From Datnioides undecimradiatus (Eukaryota; Chordata; Actinopteri; Lobotiformes; Datnioididae), in the NCBI GenBank assembly GCA_008933995.1, contig WARS01000047.1, positions 620,001 through 684,000 on the forward strand: a DNA stretch of 64,000 nucleotides, written 5' to 3'. The first letter of the stretch is position 1, and every line of letters begins with the position of its first letter. The notes beneath the pieces were generated by a model. That model was not told where the DNA came from. It did not search any database and saw only the letters and a list, made by a program, of their open reading frames with translations. This document shows, one piece after another, positions 46,689 through 59,180 of the stretch. Both the position numbers and the translations under genes were made by a program.

Positions 46689-49178
46689 GGAAACCGTTCA
46701 TCCACCCATTTCCTGTACACCACACCTCCTGTCAGTGACTACAAACACAGGCTGCATGCGGACAAGAAAGGCTACACAAGTATGGAAAGATGATGAGCCC
46801 CCAACCTCTTCCCCCCAACCCCTCTCTCAGCCAGCCCTCAGTCTGTAACTCTGTCCTTCCTCCCCACCAGCTGTCCATAGCACTTTTTATATACACGCTG
46901 TTTGTGGCAACAGGGGACACGTGCAGCACCACGTCAGTGTGATCTCCACATCCTGTTCAGAATTATTTTAATTTTTTAATCTTTGGCATCTAAGTGCCAG
47001 AAAGGCTGTAGCAGCGTGAGGAGGTTTGTATCAATTAAGAGATTCTTATTGTCTTTCCTGATTTTCATGATTTTTACCATATTTTGTACAGATTTTAAAG
47101 CGGTTTTAAAAAAAAATGAATGCCATTTTTAAGCATCGGTAATAGTTTTGTAAAGTGTGTGTAAGATCATGTTAAATGCATTTCACTTGAGTTGTTTCTG
47201 TATTTGGGCATTTGGGTTATGGTTGGGTTATGAAGACATTTACAAATGTGACCCAGTTTACTGGACATGTTCAACCACCATTTGTAAACACTGTGTGAAG
47301 GAAAATACTGTAAGCCTTGCACGAATATTTGTCCAGGCTGTCATACTGTCATTTTATGCAGCCTGCGTTACACATTTCAGACAGAAACAAACGATGAAGC
47401 ATGGAATCAGTCACACTTTTAGATCAAACCTTTCCCCGCCTCTGATGGCTTGAGACCACACTTTGATATGAGCGGCGAGCCACATTACAAAGCAGTCTGA
47501 TGCCTCAGGATACAGCAGAGCAGACAGGAGGTACAACTCTTAAAACCCTTGTATGAGTACTTAAAGATGTGGCAATATAAATGTCATAAGGAGGATGATG
47601 CACTTTTGTAAAAAGTTAATATTCTAGAAAAGCAATGTCGGTAAAGTTCATTCAGCTGCCGCTGTCGGTCACGGCTGCTTTAGTTCTTGTCAGAAGGTTA
47701 TATGAATTATATCCTGCATTAATTTCAGGAAGCTTTGCCAATTTGCAAAATACTTTTGCAGCATTGTATCGTGTAGTAGGTAGCATATACAGGCATTTAC
47801 ACAGAACTTGAAAACATCTCACATACTGTACTTGTCTGCAAACTTGTGGTCAAATTACAAACTGAACGCGTGTGACATGAGTACTCAGCAGCAGGCTGTG
47901 TAGAGAGAGCAGGAAGATGCCTTTGCTTTTTTAATTTTCTCTCTCAGCAGCCCATAACATTGGTCTTATTTTTAGCCATCAGTAATGACTTTTTGCACAC
48001 TCAGGACCGTAAAAAGCCGAATTATGTACAGAAACCAGTGAAAATGACAGACGCGTGACTCTCGAGACTCTAAAGTCTGATTATTTTTGTAGGACAGTAA
48101 GGCGACGACATAGTGACGACCCTGTCCGCTCCATGTGTTTTTGCATGACGTGACTAAAAAATACTGCTAGCAGGTCGGGGGACAGTAACCTTGTGATTTT
48201 CCACCTGTGAAGACGAGCAGTTTCAGTACAAAGCACAGCTTTTTACAAAGGGATCGTTTGGATAAAGACATGTAAATAACTGTAGCTTCTCAAAAGCTGA
48301 TGTCCCTATGTTTTTTGTAAGTCTGTGTACATATAGTGCATCCATGTGTTATTCTCTGACCATTAACCTTTATAATGTTGATGGTTTTGGAAAACAAAAG
48401 AAGAAAAGAAGTTCAAAAATGTAAAAAAAAAAAAGAAAAAAGGCGAGCAAATGATGGGAAAAGCTTTTGCTGAATATAGAAAAGCCTAGTCTTAGCTTTG
48501 GTCCCGTTTCCTTTCAGCCACCCACTGTGGTGGAAGTGGATCGGTTTCCTCCTGGTCCTGTAACACTAGACAAAGACACAGTGGGTGAACGAGGACAATA
48601 TCTGGATCCTTTTTACAGTACTTATTTACATTAACCCAGCTTTTGATGTTAACGCCAGCCCAGTGGTGCTAATCTGTAACATTTTAGGGACTCAAGAGAA
48701 CCACAAAGCCATACGATTTTACTCTTAAAGCTGGTACATTTTGATTTCTGTTGATGACTTTTAAAACTTCAAGATATCATGGGGGATCGTTTCAGAGACA
48801 GTAGCATCTACCAATCTGAGACACGACGGCTCTTTGTAGAGCTTCTAGTGTCCTTGAAGGCAGCAGTCCTGATCCCGATGGGCTCTTTAACCCCATGGTC
48901 AATGTATTTACCCAGTAGGGAATATTTTGCAAGCAAATTTGTAATTTTTATACACTCTTCAAGTTATTGTGCTTGTGCTTTTTTCCCCGTTTAAGGTGTT
49001 CACTGTAATCGTTATTAGTTGTGATTTATGTTTTTGTGCTCTCAGTCGGTCTTTCTAGATGTCTTGTGTAAAATTATACCCTTTATTTTTCTCTGCCTAT
49101 AAAAAAAAGTTGATGTGATGCTTTATTTTTTGTTTATTATTGTTGGTGTATGAATAAAAATATATATCTTGTGGTGAT
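46689..49178 (+). other. smad3: smad3 3' UTR
   Basis: About 2.5 kb of sequence without repeats runs from the stop codon to a single clear AATAAA at 49153-49158, with a TTGTGGTGATACTGGG-type GT-rich element after it. Several T-rich stretches (46980-47100, 49070-49150) are typical of long 3' UTRs. An A-rich run sits at 48421-48441. The open frames inside have no coding features. Confidence 0.75.
49153..49158 (+). terminator. smad3: smad3 polyadenylation signal
   Basis: AATAAA followed by a GT-rich downstream element, at the end of the unique block after the smad3 stop. Confidence 0.7.
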
Positions 49179-50693
49179 ACTGGGACCAAAAATGCCATGT
49201 AAAGAGGGAAACTGAAACATCTCAAATGTCAAACCAGATCTGTATTCCCGTGGCTCTTAAGCTGAATCAAACGAGGATGAATTTAAAAGTAGAAATCGGA
49301 ATTAGCGTACAAATGTTTGCATGTTTAACTGATTTTGTTAGTATGACAGGTGCATAAGTTAGTTTTTACAGGCCTCTCTGAAGATATTCCAGGTTTGTAG
49401 ACTCCTCTTGTTTTCTTCTGTAGTTTGGGGATTTCCTAGTCTGTGGTGGATAATTTGATGCCGTCCTCAGAAGCAGACACACACAGTAATTACAGGCCCG
49501 AAGCAGACGCTCTTGTTTCTTCACTTATCGCTGCGTTACAAGCTAATGCAAACCGTAACCATTTGCGCCGTCACAGAGACAGGACGCGGCTTTGAACATG
49601 AATGCCGGCTTTGTTCTGATGCCCTTAAGGTAAAGAGGCCTGAACAACCTGCTAGGCACTTCAGAACCCACTTCGCTGTGGTGACAAATAGTTTTGGTGC
49701 ATTAGAGAATCACTTGTTGAAGTGAAAGGACTGCAGGGTCGAAGCCAAACGGTGTTTCATTCTCGTGGTTCACACTTTAAAATATCTGGATTCAACAGAC
49801 AGGGGAATAGCAACTGTGATTTGCTTTTTCAACATTTTTGTACTACATGAGCTCACTGTGGGCCTGAGTGCCTCCATTGTGTGATGGCATCAAAGGACAG
49901 ACAGCTTTACATTACGTCTGCGCCACAGTGTCCTGTTGTCGGAGTTCTTCCTGAGCCTCATTCCAGACAACACAGACATTGAATAATTCAATTTCAGGCA
50001 TTGCAGGGGAGTCACGCAGGACAAATATAAATCATTGATTGAGGCTGTATATGTGTTCATGCGCATGCATTCAATCTGTAGCTGCTCCAATAAGTAAATG
50101 GATAGGAGGCAGATTTGTTTCTGAAAGCATCAGGGCAGGAGGTACGTGGCATGTACTGTCAGCAGAATAAAAATAGTTCAATACTGTTTTTGAGAAATGG
50201 CTTCATGTACTTTGTAATTACAAAGCCCATGATTTTTGACAATAATTCGAATCATACAGTTGTACATGATACCACGTAGCAGACATGAGGAACTGGGGAG
50301 TGGTCCTGTCTGAGTGAAAGTCATTCATAAATCATGGCCTCATATGATTTTCTCCACACGGACCAGATCCAGACATGAGTCCTTTGTGAGATGAGAGCAG
50401 GTTGGGCTGGCACATGTTCTGGTTGAATGCATTTTATTCTATTATCACTTATAACATATATTTTCACTGTCTGTGAAAACCCTCTAATCATCCGCCGAAT
50501 CATCAATATGTCAACATGTGCAAGTTATGCATCCTTATCACAGAGGAGGTGCACACAAACTGATATTTTAGTTCAACATAAAACATCAAAAATACATAAC
50601 TGATTCTGATCTGTTATATGATCAGTGATTTTTGTCGTATTTGATTCACCAATTCACTTGTTTTCATCTCCCAGCAACTGTTTTGGCTCAACA

Positions 50694-50707
50694 CTGCCAT
50701 CTGCTGG
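50694..50707 (-). promoter_or_regulatory. CTCF-like motif (reverse orientation)
   Basis: CTGCCATCTGCTGG on the plus strand reads CCAGCAGATGGCAG on the minus strand, which fits the degenerate CTCF core CCASYAGRKGGCRS at every position. It lies 1.5 kb past the smad3 poly(A) signal. Occupancy is unknown. Confidence 0.4.
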
Positions 50708-53094
50708 CTGTAGGGACGATTGATGAGCCTGATACAGAGAGAACTCTTTAAATGCAGGGGAGGCAGGGAGTCTTTGACCAGACTTGCAAAGGATGGTGGG
50801 ACTACAAGGTCATCGCCTTAGGCCTCCAGGACTGAACACACACAGTCTGTGCAAACATCAGACATAATTCAGATGAGGACGTGTTTTCTGCGTGTGCGTT
50901 TTCTAGTGAAACTGATCGAGCACCCGTCAAACACAGGGTGGGTGTTTTTTAAATAAGGCAAGAATAAGACGTTTACCCCGAGACAGCACATGCCACATCA
51001 TGGTGCAACATGAATAATATTAGGATGCAGTTTCAATCGCTGCACAGATAGTGAGCTCATTGAGCAACACAGAGATTATTAAACAGATCTGGTTCAAACA
51101 TTTCTGCAGCAGCAGAGAAAGTCTCCTGCATTTATCACTTCAGTTCATAAATCAAGCAGAGTTATCACCATCGGCCTGTTTGGGCCCGCATGATTACAGC
51201 TAATAGTGATTAAATGAACATGACAGTATTCAGCGGAATGAAAGGGCTCCGTGCATCGACAGAGCAGAGGAAACGAGCCTTGTGTTGTCTGTTAAATTGA
51301 TCTGACTCAGTGTTGACGAGTGGGCACAAAGGTGAACAGATGAGTGCTGCCAGCTCTGCCTCGGTGTGAAGGTCACTCTGGAGCAGGTGTTGACAGCAAG
51401 AACATTTGTTGGTCAACAGATCCATCTTTGCAAAGGTCACCATTTGTTTTGTGGCATTCTCTCTCGCTCTGTCTCCTTCATCCTCCCTTTATCTCCTCAT
51501 CTCTGCCCTGCTCTGTCATGTCTCTGCTCTCTTATTCCTCTTTCCTGCTCTCTGTTTACTTCTTCAGCCTTGGAGGTATTTTCAGGAGGAAGTCCTGTCA
51601 TTGGCTGGTCGTAGCGCCGTCTGCCAGGCTGAGAAAAGCGCAGACTGCAGCATTATCAGCATTCACTCGCCACCAACCTGATTGCACGGCCACGGGTGGC
51701 TACATTACAGCTGTCTCTGGACAGCAGCAGGTACCCGGCCCTGCATGCCAACAGAGCTGGGCGCCCACTTCTCCAACCGGCTGCCGCTGGCCCTCTGCCT
51801 ACACGTCACCCACTCCCACACACACACACACACAAACACACACCAGCCACCATGCTAGCCAGCACTCATCCCCCCCTCTTGTCAGCTTTACCACCCGTGC
51901 AGGAGAGAAAACTGTCACACTGTCTCCACTGAGTAGACGTTTTGTTCTGACAACATTCATAAGCACCTGGCCAGTGCTTATGTTCACTGCAAAAAAACCA
52001 AAACATGCATGTAAAATATTCAAATGCAAGCTGTTTGTAGAGGGGATGTTTGGTGTAGCGGGGAACAAGTGAAAGAGTCTCATTTTGCCCCTCGAAGCAA
52101 TTTTCTGCTCCTCGGTACAGTTTTTTTTCCTTTTCTGTCAATATGTTCTCAGTTTCACATTCTACCAAATCCATGCAGTGTACCTAAAATTACTTAAATG
52201 TGTGGGGGAACACTTCCATTGTTGAATCATCATGTTATTAGCAAAGATCAGAGGAAGAACAATGAAGAACCGGTCAACATTCGGCCCAAAACAACGGCGG
52301 AAAGGAGCAATCATGAGAGCATTAGAGAGAGTGGGGAAGGAAGGAGGTGGGAAAAAGAGGCAGTGAGGGAAACATATTTACTGACATCCATGGGCTGTCA
52401 CCACTCTGATTAATGGTGGTTGGAATCCCTGCCTGGTGAAAAGGTGTTGTTGGGGTGTAGAGAAAGCCCAGGCGCTGACCTAGAACTAATAGCATTCGAC
52501 TTGAACAAGCTGTCCGACCTGAGAGAGCGGGCTTTGCCGCTGCTGCTACAGCACCGGGCTGGAGAGAAGAGGAAATAAGAAAAGTTAGAAATCAGCAACA
52601 AGGTAAGGAGGTTCACATCTCTGCCTCTGAACACCTGACCTGACTCCACACGGTGTCTGTCCACTCACTCACTGTTCTCAACAATACACGCATGCAATTG
52701 TTTACTCAAGTAGTGAGCAGTAAATTCCTGATACTTATGGATCAATACTTTTGAGCCATCATTGACAGGTGTGGTGTCGCCTAAATGTAACTGGAATGAA
52801 ATGGGAATGGGATTCAGAGGACAGGTCCTCAGTATTTGTAGAATATGTTACATCCTATAATAGTCACACAAAAATGTACAAGAGATCACAGACTGTTGTG
52901 GGCTTGATTGGAGGTCCCAAAACATAAACAAATAAGAGTTTCCATGAATTTGGACTTTTAAGTAGACACATGACTTAGAAGTTTTCTTTAAGGTCGATCC
53001 TGCTACAGTAAATATTCCTAAATGACAAAAAGACCTGACGAACCTGTCAGTCATCTGTTTTATGAAGAGCAAAACAAGACAGAAGAGTAGACAG

Positions 53095-53240
53095 CCACTG
53101 GTGCTTTGAGCTAAATGCTAATTCAGACATGCTAATATGATCGCCATGATAAAGCTAGCATGCTGGCGTTTCGCAGACATCAGGTACCTTCTAAGTTTAG
53201 AGCGTTAGCAGCAATTGCTAAGCGACTGCTAAGCAACATT
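53095..53240. mobile_element. dispersed fish repeat (GAGCTAAATGCTAA family), copy 2
   Basis: GTGCTTTGAGCTAAATGCTA, GACATGCTAATATGATCGCC, AAGCTAGCATGCTGGCG and GAGCGTTAGCAGCAATTGCT follow the head of the family whose later part is seen at 11195-11405. Confidence 0.55.
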
Positions 53241-55246
53241 CAAGAAGAGATTGTAGGGTACATGTTAGCATTGCTTTGATGCACACAGGTCCGCTGAAAC
53301 CAAGGAAAACACAACACAATCACCAAAAGCTCTTGCTCATGTTTTCCTGGCAAGGAACATTAAAGAAAAAAAGGTTTTGCTTCAAATAATCCACAGCGTC
53401 GTTGCCAGGAACATCATCCTGCCGAGGTTGTTTTTGCTGAGGGCAACAGCAAGCCCAACAGCTGGGACATAATGAAGCTTTCAGGCACTTGTTCTCCCAT
53501 CGTGTAGCGCCAGCCCCTGTCTGCTTGCACCAGATGTTCCATGTTTTCCCTCCAAAAGGCTCTGCTGCCAAACTGGGGGACGATCGCTAGCAAAGCGGGA
53601 ACCAGCTAGCTCCACAGTTGATTCATGATTATAGGGTGATAGTTGGGTTAATTGCTTGTTTCGTGTTTATTGGGTGAGGCCCTGTCACTTGGTTGTCATC
53701 TTTTGTGTCACTGAGAAAATCAGTTTGACAGTAACTAGATTTGCTGTTTTCAGTCTCGCTGGTCTAGAGTCAGTTGGGAGTAGATAAACATGACATTATT
53801 GATTTATTTTCAAAGATCAGGGTGGCTGTGGTTGTGAATAACAGTGCTGTTTGATTGCTGATAAGGGATGACATGAAAACGTGTCGTCATGTGGCCTCAA
53901 AGCAGGGTGTCATCTGGCACAGGTGACACTCCACCAAACCAAATTAATACAAGATGTTAGATGATGCAGGACAGCGGAGCAGCATTGTGTGTGTGTGATG
54001 TGTGACTCAGCGCTGATCACAAGCTGCTGAACCAGCCAACTTCACAGAGTTGGAAGACTCAGCAATCTCTCCCCAGCACAGCAACTGTTGCTATAAATCA
54101 GTGCTGCTGAATCGGCTACAGATAAACAGACCACGGTAGGCGTTGGTTAAACTATGCTCCATGCCGCATGAAGGTGGGAGAGGGGTGACGCTGAAACTTA
54201 CACAAAAAGCTGCAAAACAGGCTGATGCAGCGCAGCACAGTTTTATCTGATGTGGGAAAACATGGACAGATTGTGAATGGCAAAGGAACTAAAAGTTACT
54301 ATGTTTATACATTTGCATTTATAGACATTTAGGTTGTAACAGATTGAGGAAACTACTGTGCATATGTGCAAAATGGTTCCGATAGCTCTGTCTCATTTAT
54401 TGGTGGATTGGTGGATTTTCTGATGTTGTAAGTTAAAAATGACCAGAGGCCCTTTGGCACAGTTCATCATCAGTTAAACAGCCCTTCACACGTGTGGCAA
54501 ATCTGCACAGGTGTTTTCAGTTACTCTGACCAATCACACCTCCTCTCTGAGCTGTGTGGGTGAATAGAGACTCTGCTTGACTGACATCTTCTCCACTCTG
54601 CTCTTAGATTCGCTGATAACAAACAACTGGTATCTTTATCTTTATGTTGGTTGTCACGAGCAGCTTAATGATGTGGAACTTCCAGCTTAACCTTGGCCGA
54701 AATTTAACCCGAGTATATGGAAACAGGTGTGCAGGGCTTTTGACCACCTCTCCTAATGATAAGCTGCTTTGGGTAACTGCAGGTATCTGTAGCCACAGTT
54801 ATGCTAACTGTCGCTGGAGACTGATGACTTAAACTGATGATAAGCAAACTTTAAAAATACTTGAACTTGTATTTGTGATCTGGCTGGTCAGATATATTGC
54901 TAAGGAAGTTAACCCCTGGGAAAGAAATGTACTTTGCTCTTCGTTATCATGCCCTAATCATCCAACAGTAGTGTTTTTTGAAGGTTTTCCTCTCCAAAAA
55001 TGAGCTTTGAACGTCACAGTGTGTGTGCTGCTGAGTAAAATTAGCTTCTACTTTCACTCAGTGGATCTATTCACTGTATTGTTGTCTCTATCTGGGTAAA
55101 ATACGCTTGCTTACTTATTACTCTAGATAAACTGATGATTATACAGTATTAGTTCAAAGGCAATTCATCTAGCAGTTATTGTCTCTAATGATTAATCGTG
55201 TCTTAAATGCAGGCATTATACCAGAAAACTGTGCAATAGCATGCAA

Positions 55247-55283
<37 letters not shown>
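55247..55283. repeat. (TA)n(CA)n microsatellite
   Basis: TA repeat to 55259 then CA repeat to 55283. It is the landing site of the LINE that follows; part of the CA run is duplicated at the LINE's far end. Confidence 0.9.
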
Positions 55284-55299
55284 GGCTACTACTATACTA
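55272..55299. repeat. target-site duplication, left copy
   Basis: 28 bases (CA repeat, then AGGCTACTACTATACTA) identical to 56005-56032. Its left limit is uncertain because it runs into the CA repeat. Confidence 0.85.
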
Positions 55300-56004
55300 G
55301 TAGCCTGTATGGCAGCACAGAAACAGGCCCTGAACACAAGAGCGATAGAGGCCCAGATATACCACACCAGGCAAGACCCAAGGTGTAGGCTGTGCAAAGA
55401 GGCCCCAGAAGCAGTCAAGCACATAACGGCAGGATGTAAGATGCTGGCAGGAAAAGCATACATGGAACGCCATAACCAGGTGTACAGAAACATCTGTGCA
55501 GAGTTTGGGCTGGAAGTCCCCAGATCCAAGTGGGAAACACCTCCAAAGGTGATAGAGAATGAGCGCGCAAAGATCCTGTGGGACTTCCAGGTACAGACTG
55601 ATAAGATGGTAATGGCTAACCAACCGGACATTGTAGTGGTGGACAAGACCCAGAAGAAAGGCGTTGTGGTGGACATCGTAATCCCAAGCGATGGTAACAT
55701 CAGGAAGAAGGAACATGAGAAGCTAGAGAAATACCAAGGCCTGAAGGAAGAACTGGAGAAAGCCTGGCAGGTAAAGACATCAGTGGTGCCTGTGGTGATC
55801 GGGGCACTCGGAGCGGTGACCCCCAAACTGGAGCAGTGGCTACAACAGATCCCAGGAAAGACAACAGACATCTCAGTCCAGAAAAGCGCAATACTAGGGA
55901 CACGTAAGATACTGCGCAGAACCCTCAAGCTCCCAGGCCTCTGGTAGAGGACCCGAGCTTGCAGAGGAGGAACCGCCCGCGGAGGGCGAGATGGGAATTT
56001 TTTT
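55300..56004 (+). mobile_element. 5'-truncated LINE (R4/Dong/Rex6-like) tail
   Basis: About 705 bp between two direct repeats. It holds the C-terminal part of a non-LTR retrotransposon polyprotein followed by a short 3' tail (CGAGATGGGAATTTTTTT). The reverse transcriptase is missing, as is usual for 5'-truncated copies made by target-primed reverse transcription. Intact direct repeats and an unbroken reading frame suggest a fairly recent insertion. Placement in the R4/Dong clade rests on the zinc-knuckle plus restriction-like endonuclease order and on my memory of abundant fish copies. Confidence 0.85.
55309..55947 (+). CDS. LINE C-terminal restriction-like endonuclease ORF (fragment)
   Basis: Open for 212 codons from an internal ATG; the natural protein would start far upstream. 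A CCHC-type knuckle (CRLC, then H and C in KHITAGC, about residues 26-43) precedes the endonuclease core, where the PD of NQPDIVVVD and the following VVVDIVIPSD give the PD-(D/E)xK-like pattern of the R2/R4 restriction-like endonuclease that nicks the target. It ends with TLKLPGLW, an ending I recall from many fish copies. No stop or frameshift is visible. Without the reverse transcriptase it cannot move by itself, and it is not a host gene. Confidence 0.85.
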   Translation: MAAQKQALNTRAIEAQIYHTRQDPRCRLCKEAPEAVKHITAGCKMLAGKAYMERHNQVYRNICAEFGLEVPRSKWETPPKVIENERAKILWDFQVQTDKMVMANQPDIVVVDKTQKKGVVVDIVIPSDGNIRKKEHEKLEKYQGLKEELEKAWQVKTSVVPVVIGALGAVTPKLEQWLQQIPGKTTDISVQKSAILGTRKILRRTLKLPGLW

Positions 56005-56032
56005 CACACACACACAGGCTACTACTATACTA
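56005..56032. repeat. target-site duplication, right copy
   Basis: Identical to 55272-55299 and directly follows the LINE's T-rich 3' end. The sequence then continues TATCAACTATTAC, presumably the original flank. Confidence 0.85.
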
Positions 56033-58899
56033 TATCAACTATTACAAGTTGATCAACCTGTCATATCTGCACTGCTGTTATCTCTGTGTTTTTGCATGTC
56101 TAACTGTTTTTAGTCAAAACCGTCATCTGTTTGAGAATGCTGATCACTTTTTAATTAGGGTTTACTCTGTGTGTGCGTGTGTATGCGTCTGTGTTTCTGT
56201 GTATATGTGTGTGCGCGCGTGTGTTGTGATGCATTTTCTGTTAATTACACCATCTAATCTACCCCTTGCCAGTGGAATCATGTTGCAGGCTAACTGAATT
56301 AATTGAGACTAGATGTTTTTACATATGTAATTAATTCAAATCATATCATTTATGTTTCGCTTAGTTCCTGGTAAACCGAGGAGGGACATAGTCAAGCCTT
56401 GTTTTCTTTTTGGGCAAAATGAAGAAATCTCTGAGGGCTATTCTGTCACTGATCAATGCACATTTAGATGTTTAACATCTGGCAAGCCACTGGAAATTGG
56501 CTTCTATGGCAACATTGCGTTGCCATCATCCTCCCATCATTAGCTTTCACCATTGCCCCGGGGTTCATAATGTCGTTAGCTTACATAGAGACGCAGTAAA
56601 GTGATGTTACATGACGTTTCCCAACTCCTTTTATTGAAGGAGCCTGCCATGAAGCCTGCTTGTCCTATTCCATGGGCACCACAGGGAAATGAGACATGAT
56701 GAGAGCAGAGGCTTGATGACAAGAGGTTTAAAATTTCTTGCTTCAGACATCATTTAATTTGTGGATTAGGCAAATAAAAAACATCACACAAGCTAGCAGG
56801 AAAAGCTTTCTGACAGAGGTGTAATTTTACGTGCTCATGGAAAATGGGCTATAAAGGATTTGGTATGGAGCCAGTTGGCCTACACAAGCTTTTATACATT
56901 TTTAGTCGCTCTTTTGTGGCCACACGTAAATCCGCTGCTTTTTCTACACACATCTGTACGCAGCACATAAGCTTTAACACAGAAATTCAAACTTGTGCCA
57001 TTCCTGTACCGGATTTAATCGAATGTGCAGTCAAAATGATTAGCCACAATGACTGAAATTATGTAGTTGTAATTACAAACAGATGGGAGTCTTTATTTGC
57101 ACTTAAGGCGACTGTGTGCATGGGAAATGCAGTGTGAACAAGAATAATTAAGAAGTTAAAGTCCTGTTTTTTTTCCCAAGTTGTGTTTAAATAATCAACG
57201 CTATGATGTAAATTTGTTTTAAATTAGCTATGTAGTTATATGAATGCTTTGCCGGGAGCAGCTATCACCTCAAAGCCCCGAGGTTGTGGAGATCTAGAGA
57301 TTTTTATTTATTTACTGAGGCCTGGGCTCGTGTCTTTTCTGGGGGGAAGCAGCATGTAAAGGCTGCGGTGCCTCATGCTGAGATGTTTCATGATACCTGA
57401 GGGCTCACTGGGGAGATGTTAACTCATTAAGTGAGTCAGACAATCCGTTTTAGTACTACTGTTCCCCTGTATATATGTTAGGGAAACAACACTTCTTTTA
57501 ATGGACGCCCTCCATTGGATACCATTGTATTTGTACTTTAAAAAAACATGTTATCAGAGTGTGCAGTAGGTCCTCACCTGGAGGTCAGGACTACCTGAGA
57601 TTAATATGGATAAGTTAACATTATGTTAGCCTGTTCTCATGTTCCAGTTTTTGCTTTTCACACAATTCATGTCTACATCATAGCCTGTCATGCTTCAAGT
57701 TGACATTATTTTATTTGAGAAGGTTGTGGGCTTGATTTGAATTTAAAATGTGTGTTTTTTTTTTTAGAAATGTCCGTCCCAGTAGTGGCTGATAAACATT
57801 GATTGCATTAGCATTAACATTAAATATGAATTAATGAATTCTCCCTAAAGAGATAATCAGATTTGTACCACATTATAATTTCAAAAGCGCGAGGTCCAGA
57901 TATTCTGTGAACAATGTTGTACATGATCGTTGGGCCCATAGGATGAATTAAAATAACTTACCTGTTTGTTCCACAGTTAGCACAAAGCAGCTAACTGGGT
58001 GTTACATTACAAAAGGTGCCTTTCTTACATGCTCAATGTCACTGGTAAAGAGCAAAGGGCAGGCAGATGTTAACACCGCCCCACCCAGATTTATCTTGCC
58101 AGTCCAAGCCTCCTGGTAACAAACCCTGCCTTTCAAATTTATGCCACACATCATCTGAGCAGATGACTGTGAACTTGTACTGGACAGATTTATGCTGATT
58201 TTATTATATTAGTTATTAAATGACCCTTTGCCACCCACAGGCTCTCTATAGCTGGAGGGTCTATTAATATAAAAAATATATATAGTCTTTTATTCCTTTT
58301 CAGTATTTTATTTAGTTGTTTATCCTGTCCAACACATTGATGTGGTGTGATGAATGTTACTACCTCTAGGGGCCGCTGGCGGGTTTTAGTGTTTAACCCA
58401 TTAATGAGAACAATTATCAAACCACTGTCATTAACTCAAAACAGGATGCCGGCGTCATATCGCTCTTTAAATTTGGCTGATATGCTTGTAGAAATATTGA
58501 TAAGATGCTAATATGAGTGTGGTTTTGTGAAAATATATCTTTTTTAAATATTGAAATTTCTTGGTTTTTCAGCTTCAGCCTCTGAGTCCCTCCACCGGGC
58601 TGGTTTACAGCATGTCGGCCCACAGCAGGGTGAGCTGTTTGCAGTTTACTCAGTGTACAACAGAGGTCACTAGAAGCTGCTCTTGCGTGAAGTTGGCACA
58701 TCCTCTCCATCAGAGCCGGCGTGTCACGCTGAGTGCTGTGGACTGAAGTTGTCCCCCAAAAATGCTGTAGTTGGGAAAGTCTTTCTTTAAGCTACTATTA
58801 ACAAACAGCTTGTATCTTATTTCCACCCTCTCTGATTCAGCAAACCTGCAAGCACAGGCGTGCTTTATTTATGCTGCTGCATTTTATGCATGACAGTTT

Positions 58900-59180
58900 T
58901 GCTGAGGGGAAAAAAAGTTCCTCCTCCCCATCATCCCCATGTTTCCCCTATTGATTTTGGCGCCGCTTTGATGTGAATCTGCGCCAGAAGTGTCACTTAG
59001 ATAAATCACTGTTAGTCCAAGCTGGCATAGCTCGGCACTGGTGACAGAAGGAAGAATTCCACGCGGATCAAATAAATACAGATGTGAAGTAATTAGTTGT
59101 ATTCCCAAGGAGCCTATTGTGGGCATGTTAAAGATGCTAGGGATCAGCTGGCTTTCCCACAAGCAGCGTTTATCAATTTA
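58900..59180. promoter_or_regulatory. candidate conserved non-coding block
   Basis: Unique sequence with balanced composition (TTTGGCGCCGCTTTGATGTG, AGATAAATCACTGTTAGTCC, AAGTAATTAGTTG) and no repeat character. It is open on the minus strand for 92 codons but shows no protein signature. Regulatory identity is a guess. Confidence 0.2.

Larger units (their letters stand above)
49179..55245. other. intergenic region after smad3
   Basis: No protein match. The longest open frame (51344-52072) is Ser/Pro/His-rich low-complexity sequence and does not look coding. A CA-rich stretch lies at 51818-51844. In human the gene after SMAD3 is AAGAB on the other strand, but I see none of its exons here. Confidence 0.6.

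Noticed and set aside
51344..52072. 242-codon open frame after smad3
   Set aside because: Its composition is low-complexity Ser/Pro/His with a CA-repeat-derived THTH stretch; no domain, no splice or poly(A) context, and other frames are equally open. It looks like chance.
55203..55928. 241-codon minus-strand frame over the LINE
   Set aside because: Antisense of the endonuclease ORF; Cys/Ser-rich with no domain. The plus-strand frame has the recognisable motifs.
58355..58382. Another CTCF-like word (CTCTAGGGGCCGCTGG)
   Set aside because: At least two mismatches to the core, so not listed as a site.
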